Source: an uncultured Desulfobacterales bacterium
Lineage (GTDB): Bacteria; Desulfobacterota; Desulfobacteria; Desulfobacterales; UBA11574
Assembly: GCA_937925895.1 (NCBI GenBank)
Contig: CALANC010000463.1
Coordinates: forward strand, 1 to 12,125
Direction of reading: 5' to 3'
DNA: 12,125 nucleotides
Positions 7,575 to 12,125 of the stretch are shown one piece after another (the first letter of the stretch is position 1; each line of letters begins with the position of its first letter). The notes beneath the pieces are model-generated. The model searched no databases and had not been told where the DNA came from. It saw only the letters and a program-made list of their open reading frames with translations. Made by a program: the position numbers and the translations under genes.

Positions 7575-8581
7575 TGTCTGGATCTTTTCAAAAGAAAAAT
7601 AAAGAGGGGCGCACCAACCATGGCAGTTATAACGCCGGCGGGCATTTCTCCCTGTTCCGGCAGGACCCGTGCCAACGTATCACATAAAACCATATAAGCA
7701 CCTCCTCCAAGCACACATGCCGGAACCAGTATACGCTGGTCAGGCCCCAAAACAAGCCGCAGCAGATGGGGCATTACCAGCCCGACAAAACCTATAAGTC
7801 CGCAAAAGGAAACCGTGGCGCTTACCATAAAAGAGGTTGCCACCAGAAGAGTTATGGTGACGACCCTTATGTTTACTCCCATGGTTTGGGCCATTTCTTT
7901 TCCCATAAGGAGTAGATTCATTGCATTGGAAAACCAAAAAACCAGAATAAAGCATGGAATCAGCATAGCGGCCAGTAAACCGACATGCGTCATTTCTCCT
8001 AAAGAAAGATCTCCCATTAACCAGAAGATGATATTGTGAAGCCTGGCGTCCTGAGTTAGAGAAACAAGAAACATGATGACCGCCGAACAGAATGCGTTGA
8101 CCATGACTCCGGAAAGAAGGAGAGAATCTTTTTTCAAAATCGTTTTTCCCGAAGACATGACCAATATCAGCAGAAGGGTGGCAATACTTCCGGTAAAGGC
8201 GGTGAAACTCACACCTGGAAAACGCGAAAAGCCGAGTAGGATACCGGTAATAGCCCCTATGGCCGATCCCCCGGAGATCCCGAGAATGTATGGTTCAGCC
8301 AGAGGATTACGAAGCAAAGCTTGAAATACGAGCCCTCCGAGAGAAAGGGCGGCTCCCACCAAAGAGGCAAGAAGAACTCTCGGAAACCGGATTTCCCATA
8401 CAATCGTATCCAGCGGGGACTTAGAATCCCCTAAATCAAAGACGCTTTGGAATATTGTCTTCAAGCCACCGGCCGTTGATCCCATGGAGATTCCCAGAAA
8501 AATAGCCGCAGCGAGTATCGTCAACAAACAAAAAGACACTGACACAAGGCGTTTAATAAGATATGGTCTGTTCGTGTTCAC
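7571..8581 (-). CDS. btuC: Corrinoid (B12) ABC transporter permease
   Basis: This is the FecCD/BtuC-family membrane channel of the importer, active as a homodimer in the inner membrane. The 336-residue length fits the family, and about ten hydrophobic segments are visible. Characteristic stretches are IRFPRVLLASLVGAALSLGG (64-83), FQALLRNPLAEPYILG (86-101) and GFVGLVMPHLLRL (264-276), the last forming the coupling region that contacts the ATPase. The start is GTG at 8579-8581, within a GTGA overlap with the btuF stop. AAGGGGG lies just upstream as a ribosome site, although spacing is short. Substrate specificity is inferred from the operon, since siderophore permeases look alike. Confidence 0.92.
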   Translation of the reverse strand: MNTNRPYLIKRLVSVSFCLLTILAAAIFLGISMGSTAGGLKTIFQSVFDLGDSKSPLDTIVWEIRFPRVLLASLVGAALSLGGLVFQALLRNPLAEPYILGISGGSAIGAITGILLGFSRFPGVSFTAFTGSIATLLLILVMSSGKTILKKDSLLLSGVMVNAFCSAVIMFLVSLTQDARLHNIIFWLMGDLSLGEMTHVGLLAAMLIPCFILVFWFSNAMNLLLMGKEMAQTMGVNIRVVTITLLVATSFMVSATVSFCGLIGFVGLVMPHLLRLVLGPDQRILVPACVLGGGAYMVLCDTLARVLPEQGEMPAGVITAMVGAPLFIFLLKRSRQ

Positions 8582-9483
8582 TCTACCCCCTTAAAAAGCT
8601 CGGGGTGAATTAATCTTACCAGCAACTCGAGGCCGCTCACCAAACGGGGAGTGGGGCGGTCGAAAAGATTGGAGTCTTCAAGGAAAATCCTGCCGTTTTT
8701 GACAGCCGGCAAATTAGACCATCGGTTCCATTCGGCTTTGACCTTTTCAAATACCGCAGCTCGTGCCATGGAGGTGATGATAATTACATCCGGAGATAGG
8801 GCCAATACTTGCTCCCTGCTAAACCGAGGATAAGAAACACGTCCTGCAGCAAGGTTTATTCCGCCGGCCAGCACAATGAGTTCGTGTATGAAAGTAGGTG
8901 TCCCAACAGACACTATCGGCGAAATACCGATTTGAAAAAAGACCTTAGGACGGTGTTCGGTTTGATTAACCAGTGACTTTACATGTTGAATGCGAGAAGT
9001 CATGTCTTCAACCAGCCCGTTGGCAATATCGTCGGCATTTAAAAGTTCTCCGATGTCAACAATGGTTTTCATTATGGTTTCAAGTCGTTTCGGATCGACG
9101 GCAAAAACGGGTACTTTGAGAGATTCGAGTCGCTGAGCCACGATCTTAGGGTTTCCATCTTTGATGGCAATACAAAGGTCGGGCTTTAGAGACACGATTC
9201 GTTCAATATCGAGATGCACATAAGAACCAACCTTGGTTAAATGCGCGGCTTTCGGAGGATAATCGCTAAATCTGGTTACCCCTACCAAGCGATGTTCTTG
9301 CTCAAGGGCAAAGATGATCTCTGTGATGTTCGGTGCGAGTGCCACCACCCTTTTCGGGTCATTCGGTACCCGGACCTGTCGTCCCAACTGATCCATCACA
9401 ACCTTGGCTTCTGTTTGAACGGTGGGGTTCATCAGCAGGCCTGTAAACATTATCACAAAAAGAAAGGAGTTCAGATATTTCAT
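8578..9483 (-). CDS. btuF: Periplasmic corrinoid-binding protein of the B12 ABC importer
   Basis: This is the substrate-binding subunit that captures corrinoids in the periplasm and delivers them to BtuC. Read from the ATG at 9481-9483, the protein has 301 residues: a Lys-containing start, a hydrophobic core FLFVIMFTGLLM and a probable cleavage site after about Ala26 (VQTEA). A type III periplasmic-binding fold follows: RVVALAPNITEIIFAL, then GVTRFSDYPPKA, which matches the SDYPP segment of E. coli BtuF. No lipobox Cys is seen at the cleavage site, so it is probably soluble. An upstream in-frame ATG at 9624 would add 47 residues ahead of the signal peptide and run through a terminator-like hairpin, so I reject it. 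A weak GAG lies about ten bases upstream of the chosen start. It is the first gene of the six-gene operon. Confidence 0.9.
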   Translation of the reverse strand: MKYLNSFLFVIMFTGLLMNPTVQTEAKVVMDQLGRQVRVPNDPKRVVALAPNITEIIFALEQEHRLVGVTRFSDYPPKAAHLTKVGSYVHLDIERIVSLKPDLCIAIKDGNPKIVAQRLESLKVPVFAVDPKRLETIMKTIVDIGELLNADDIANGLVEDMTSRIQHVKSLVNQTEHRPKVFFQIGISPIVSVGTPTFIHELIVLAGGINLAAGRVSYPRFSREQVLALSPDVIIITSMARAAVFEKVKAEWNRWSNLPAVKNGRIFLEDSNLFDRPTPRLVSGLELLVRLIHPELFKGVE

Positions 9484-9496
9484 AACCGATTTGCTC

Positions 9497-9535
9497 AAAA
9501 AAAAAGGGTTCCCTCTTAAACTCAAAGGAGTACCC
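9497..9535 (-). terminator. Intrinsic-terminator-like hairpin in the btuF leader (attenuator candidate)
   Basis: On the minus strand, GGGT (9535-9532) pairs with ACCC (9509-9506). After an A-A mismatch, CTCCTT (9530-9525) pairs with AAG-GGG (9517-9511) with one bulged A and one G-U pair. A seven-base loop closes the stem, and nine consecutive T residues (9505-9497) follow directly. This is the usual form of a Rho-independent terminator. It lies 13 bases before the btuF ATG with no gene upstream of it on that strand, so it most likely controls read-through into the operon. Confidence 0.6.
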
Positions 9536-9548
9536 GACCAGATGGCTT

Positions 9549-9578
9549 CTAGTAATGAAAAAAACAAAAAAAAGTCAA
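9549..9578 (-). promoter_or_regulatory. Possible sigma-70-type promoter for the btuF operon
   Basis: On the minus strand, a TTGACT -35-like hexamer (9578-9573, five of six bases of the consensus) is followed after 18 bases by TACTAG (9554-9549, three of six). The spacer is almost all T. Transcription would begin near 9542 and give a leader of about 60 bases, most of it taken up by the terminator-like hairpin. The -10 match is poor, so this is tentative; a start further upstream remains possible. Confidence 0.35.
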
Positions 9579-9619
9579 GGAAATTGTCCATGCCAATAAG
9601 GATAGCGTCGTTAAATGCT

Positions 9620-9649
9620 TTCACTGTTGTCGCTTTACAATCTTATAAA
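9620..9649 (+). promoter_or_regulatory. Possible promoter for the GMC oxidoreductase gene
   Basis: TTCACT (9620-9625, four of six -35 bases) is followed after 18 bases by TATAAA (9644-9649, five of six -10 bases). The predicted start near 9656 lies about 30 bases before the ATG at 9688. An AAGAG ribosome-site-like stretch falls at 9675-9679. This is pattern matching in an A/T-rich region, so false positives are likely. Confidence 0.35.
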
Positions 9650-9687
9650 AAAGGGATAGGCTTAATTCGTTTCTAAGAGCTTTTTTT

Positions 9688-11337
9688 ATGAATCAAAGTG
9701 GTTCTTCTAGCAAAACATGCAAGAATTTCATGTCACTAAGTAAGAATAAGAAATACGATTTTTTAATCATCGGCTCGGGATTCGGGGGAAGCGTTAGTGC
9801 CTTGCGTTTAGCCGAGAAGGGCTATACGGTTGCCGTTATAGAAGCCGGCAAACGGTATCGAAGTGAGGACTTTCCTAAAAACAACTGGAATATCTTTAAA
9901 TACCTGTGGATTCCGCTCTTGCGATGTTTCGGTATCTTACGGATTTCCCTGCTATCCGATGTCTTGATTTTGAGCGGTTCGGGTGTGGGCGGTGGAAGTC
10001 TGGGTTATGCCAACACCCTTTTGGAACCTCCAGATTCGTTTTTTCGTGATCCTCAGTGGGCGGAAATGGGTGACTGGAAAACAATCCTTTCTCCAAACTA
10101 CCAGACAGCTAAAAAGATGCTCGGAGTCACTCGCAGCGAAAAACTTTATCCGGCTGACGAATTGTTGCGCGAACTCGCAGAGGAGATGGGTAGAGAAGAC
10201 ACCTTCAGTCTTCAAAATGTGGGTGTTTTTTTCGGAGAGCCCGAGAAGACGGTGCCCGACCCCTACTTTGAAGGAAAAGGACCGGATAGGACGGGGTGTT
10301 GTTTTTGTGGCGGATGCCTGATCGGATGCCGTTACAATTCGAAAAATACGCTTGACAAAAACTACCTTTACCTAGCGGAGAAACTGGGTGTTGAAATCTT
10401 ACCTGAAACAAAAGCGACTCTGATAAGGGAATGTCCCGAAGGTGGTTACCAGATAGACACGGTTCGTTCCACAGCATTTTTTTCTCGGGGTCGCCAAACC
10501 TTCAGGACTCATAATTTAGTTCTCTCTGCCGGTGTTTTAGGTACCTTACCGCTCCTCTTGAAGTGTAAAGAGGAGGGAAAACTGCCGATGCTTTCACCCA
10601 TGCTCGGTTCAAGGGTTCGAACGAATAGTGAAACGCTCATGGGCGTTACGGCAAAAAACGATGCAGTCGATTACTCCGAAGGGATTGCAATTACGTCAAG
10701 CATTTATCCTGATAAGGTGACTCATGTGGAGCCGGTGCGTTATCCAAATGGTTCTGATTTGATGAGTTTTTTAAGCACCATCTTTACCGAAGGCGGACAC
10801 CCTGTGACGCGTCCCTTCAAGTGGTTTTTAAACATTATCCGTCACCCGTTCACATTTTTGCGTGTACTTTGGCCTTTTGGTTGGGCGCGACGATCTATTA
10901 TTCTTCTCGTAATGCAGACCATAGACAACAGTATTCAAGTTTATCGCAAACGTCGGTGGTGGTTACCTTTTAAGCGTTCTCTCGTTTCAAAACGTGAACA
11001 TGAAAGGGAGAAGATACCGGTTTATATTCCTATTGCTCAAAAAATAACCAAAGCCTTGGCCAAGAAAATAGACGGCATACCGCAAAGCGCTGTCAATGAA
11101 GTTCTCTTGAATACCGGCATAACGGCACACATTTTAGGTGGTTGCCCGATTGGCCCAAATCCGGAACAAGGGGTCATTGACGGTCAGAATCGGGTTTACG
11201 GTTACAAAGGAATGTATGTGGTAGACGGTTCTATGATACCCGCCAACTTGGGAGTTAATCCGAGCCTTACGATTACGGCAATGGCTGAACACGCCATGAG
11301 CCATATTCCGAAAAAAGAGAAGAAACAAGTTTTATAA
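9688..11337 (+). CDS. GMC-family FAD oxidoreductase, cholesterol-oxidase-like
   Basis: This FAD-dependent alcohol oxidase or dehydrogenase belongs to the glucose-methanol-choline family. Within 549 residues the order is: Rossmann motif GSGFGGS at 29-35 with the acidic end-of-strand residue Glu52 (VAVIEAGKRY); a second FAD-contact motif GSGVGGGSLGYANTLL at 97-112; a Cys cluster at 204-214 (Cys204, 205, 207, 210, 214) leading into KNTLDKNYLYLAEK; and a C-terminal catalytic region with His481 (HILGG) and Asn524 (NPSLTITA), which match the His/Asn pair of cholesterol oxidases. No signal peptide or Tat motif is visible, so it should be cytosolic. The natural substrate may be a sterol, hopanoid or other bulky alcohol, but the sequence does not say. 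The start at 9688 is supported by AAGAG eight bases upstream; Met15 at 9730 is an alternative with no ribosome site. recC begins 20 bases after the stop. Confidence 0.88.
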   Translation: MNQSGSSSKTCKNFMSLSKNKKYDFLIIGSGFGGSVSALRLAEKGYTVAVIEAGKRYRSEDFPKNNWNIFKYLWIPLLRCFGILRISLLSDVLILSGSGVGGGSLGYANTLLEPPDSFFRDPQWAEMGDWKTILSPNYQTAKKMLGVTRSEKLYPADELLRELAEEMGREDTFSLQNVGVFFGEPEKTVPDPYFEGKGPDRTGCCFCGGCLIGCRYNSKNTLDKNYLYLAEKLGVEILPETKATLIRECPEGGYQIDTVRSTAFFSRGRQTFRTHNLVLSAGVLGTLPLLLKCKEEGKLPMLSPMLGSRVRTNSETLMGVTAKNDAVDYSEGIAITSSIYPDKVTHVEPVRYPNGSDLMSFLSTIFTEGGHPVTRPFKWFLNIIRHPFTFLRVLWPFGWARRSIILLVMQTIDNSIQVYRKRRWWLPFKRSLVSKREHEREKIPVYIPIAQKITKALAKKIDGIPQSAVNEVLLNTGITAHILGGCPIGPNPEQGVIDGQNRVYGYKGMYVVDGSMIPANLGVNPSLTITAMAEHAMSHIPKKEKKQVL

Positions 11338-11357
11338 AATAGAAAGATAACTTCTCC

Positions 11358-12125
11358 ATGCCCCATCTAAATGTTTTTACGAGCAATCGTTTGGAAATCT
11401 TAGCGGAACAATTGGCACGTATGGTCAGAGACCCCCTGCTTTTCCCTGTTTCTCCTGAAATTATTGTTGTCCAGAGCAAGGGAATGGAACGCTGGTTGTC
11501 CATGGAACTTGCCAGGCATAACGGTATTTGTGCCAACAGCAGGTTTCCTTTTCCCAATACTTTTTTACAGGAGATAACAAAAAAAATCGTTTCGGATTTG
11601 CCAGAGCGCTCGCCTTTCGAACCTGATATCATGACGTTCGGTATAATGAAGACATTACCTTACTGTCTTGAATTACCCGGCTTTAAGTACCTTAAAAGAT
11701 ATCTGGATGATGATAGCAATGATATGAAATTGTTTCAAATTTCCCAGAGAATAGCAGATTTGTTTGACCAGTATTTGGTGTTTAGACCTGAAATGATCTT
11801 CGACTGGGATAAGGGTAAGGGAAACCACTGGCAAGCACATTTGTGGCGAAAGCTCTCATCCGGAAAGGAAAGATTTCACCGAGCCCGGCTCAGAAGAACG
11901 CTTATAGAAAAGATAAAACAAATGCCTTCCGGTACAGCTGAATTTCCACAACGCTTGTCCATATTCGGTATTTCCTATTTACCCCCCTTTTATATGGAAA
12001 CATTTGTTGCGATAGCAAAAATAATTCAGGTAAATATTTTTCTCATGAACCCCTGCAAGGAATATTGGGCAGACATTGTATCTGAACAAGAAATTTATAA
12101 GATCCGGGAAAAACATGCCCGATAT
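11358..12125 (+). CDS. recC: RecC, exodeoxyribonuclease V gamma subunit (3' end cut by window)
   Basis: RecC is the scaffold and Chi-recognition subunit of RecBCD, which processes double-strand DNA ends for recombination and degrades foreign linear DNA. The first 256 residues are present; the family is usually about 1,050-1,150 residues, so most of the gene lies to the right. Matches to E. coli RecC as I know it include: V-F-T-S-N-R-L-E-I-L at the start, I-I-V-V-Q-S-K-G-M-E-R-W-L near 35-47, R-I-A-D-L-F-D-Q-Y-L-V-F-R-P near 132-145, the W-Q-A-H-L-W-R-K-L stretch, and F-G-I-S-Y-L-P-P-F-Y near 206-215, then N-P-C-K-E-Y-W-A-D-I. These cover the N-terminal inactivated-helicase domain. The ATG at 11358 gives an N-terminus that matches the family; no strong ribosome site is seen. 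Close spacing after the GMC gene suggests shared transcription. recB and recD would be expected further right. Confidence 0.94.
   Translation, partial: MPHLNVFTSNRLEILAEQLARMVRDPLLFPVSPEIIVVQSKGMERWLSMELARHNGICANSRFPFPNTFLQEITKKIVSDLPERSPFEPDIMTFGIMKTLPYCLELPGFKYLKRYLDDDSNDMKLFQISQRIADLFDQYLVFRPEMIFDWDKGKGNHWQAHLWRKLSSGKERFHRARLRRTLIEKIKQMPSGTAEFPQRLSIFGISYLPPFYMETFVAIAKIIQVNIFLMNPCKEYWADIVSEQEIYKIREKHARY

Noticed and set aside
9484..9624. N-terminal extension of BtuF from an ATG at 9624
   Set aside because: It would put 47 residues ahead of a normal signal peptide and translate through the terminator-like hairpin and the putative promoter. The ATG at 9483 gives a standard exported protein.
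9650..9687. Intrinsic terminator on the plus strand before the GMC gene (inverted repeat near 9661-9680 plus T7)
   Set aside because: The stem is only about four base pairs and there is no upstream plus-strand gene to terminate; the T run sits directly against the ATG.
9500..9690. Cobalamin riboswitch upstream of btuF
   Set aside because: Expected from context, but the conserved core elements are not visible. AGCCATCTGG at 9547-9538 on the minus strand resembles the B12 box only loosely. A covariance search would settle it.
11273..11632. Minus-strand open frame of 119 codons over the GMC-recC junction
   Set aside because: It lies antisense to the start of recC, whose translation matches RecC closely over 256 residues.
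1..12125. Mobile elements, tRNAs, CRISPR arrays or phage genes
   Set aside because: I looked for terminal inverted repeats, direct repeat arrays and tRNA-like cloverleaf ends in the non-coding stretches and saw none. Coding density leaves little room for them.

Overview
The window reads as a piece of chromosome from a Gram-negative anaerobe, most likely a member of the Desulfobacterota (the former sulfate-reducing Deltaproteobacteria). This is inferred from three things: a periplasmic-type BtuF, a RecC of the proteobacterial type, and a Gld-type ABC/DUF4340 cluster beside a cobamide salvage operon that carries a CbiR-like protein. No rRNA or other taxonomic marker is present. Base composition is moderate and even throughout. 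Nearly every base is coding, and there are no insertion sequences, tRNAs, CRISPR arrays or phage genes.

Bases 1-4682 (+ strand) hold the rest of a tightly packed export-type ABC operon: an ATPase cut by the left edge, an ABC-2 type permease, a large GldG-like auxiliary protein anchored at both ends, and a DUF4340 membrane-anchored protein. The first three genes are 1-10 bases apart and the fourth follows after 22 bases. They probably form one envelope complex whose substrate is unknown.

Bases 4686-9483 (- strand) hold a six-gene cobamide (vitamin B12 family) operon, transcribed leftward in the order btuF, btuC, btuD, cobU, cobS, cbiR. BtuFCD imports corrinoids. CbiR, a TIM-barrel protein assigned by family features and context, would remove the lower nucleotide loop of imported cobamides. 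CobU then activates the resulting cobinamide, and CobS attaches a new alpha-ribazole. Together this is an import, dismantle and rebuild (remodelling) module. Four of its five gene junctions are overlaps or near-overlaps; only cobU-cobS has a real gap, and that gap holds a hairpin. The operon converges on the ABC operon with only 3 bases between stop codons.

Bases 9484-9687 are the only substantial intergenic region, a divergent control region rich in A/T tracts. Leftward it carries a possible promoter and a clear intrinsic-terminator-like hairpin just ahead of btuF. I could not find the conserved elements of a cobalamin riboswitch there, so the short leader is a candidate attenuator of another kind. 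Rightward it carries a possible promoter for the next gene.

Bases 9688-12125 (+ strand) hold a GMC-family FAD oxidoreductase resembling cholesterol oxidases, with a Cys-rich CxxCxxCxxxC insert. It is followed after 20 bases by the start of recC (RecBCD exonuclease V gamma subunit), which runs off the right edge.
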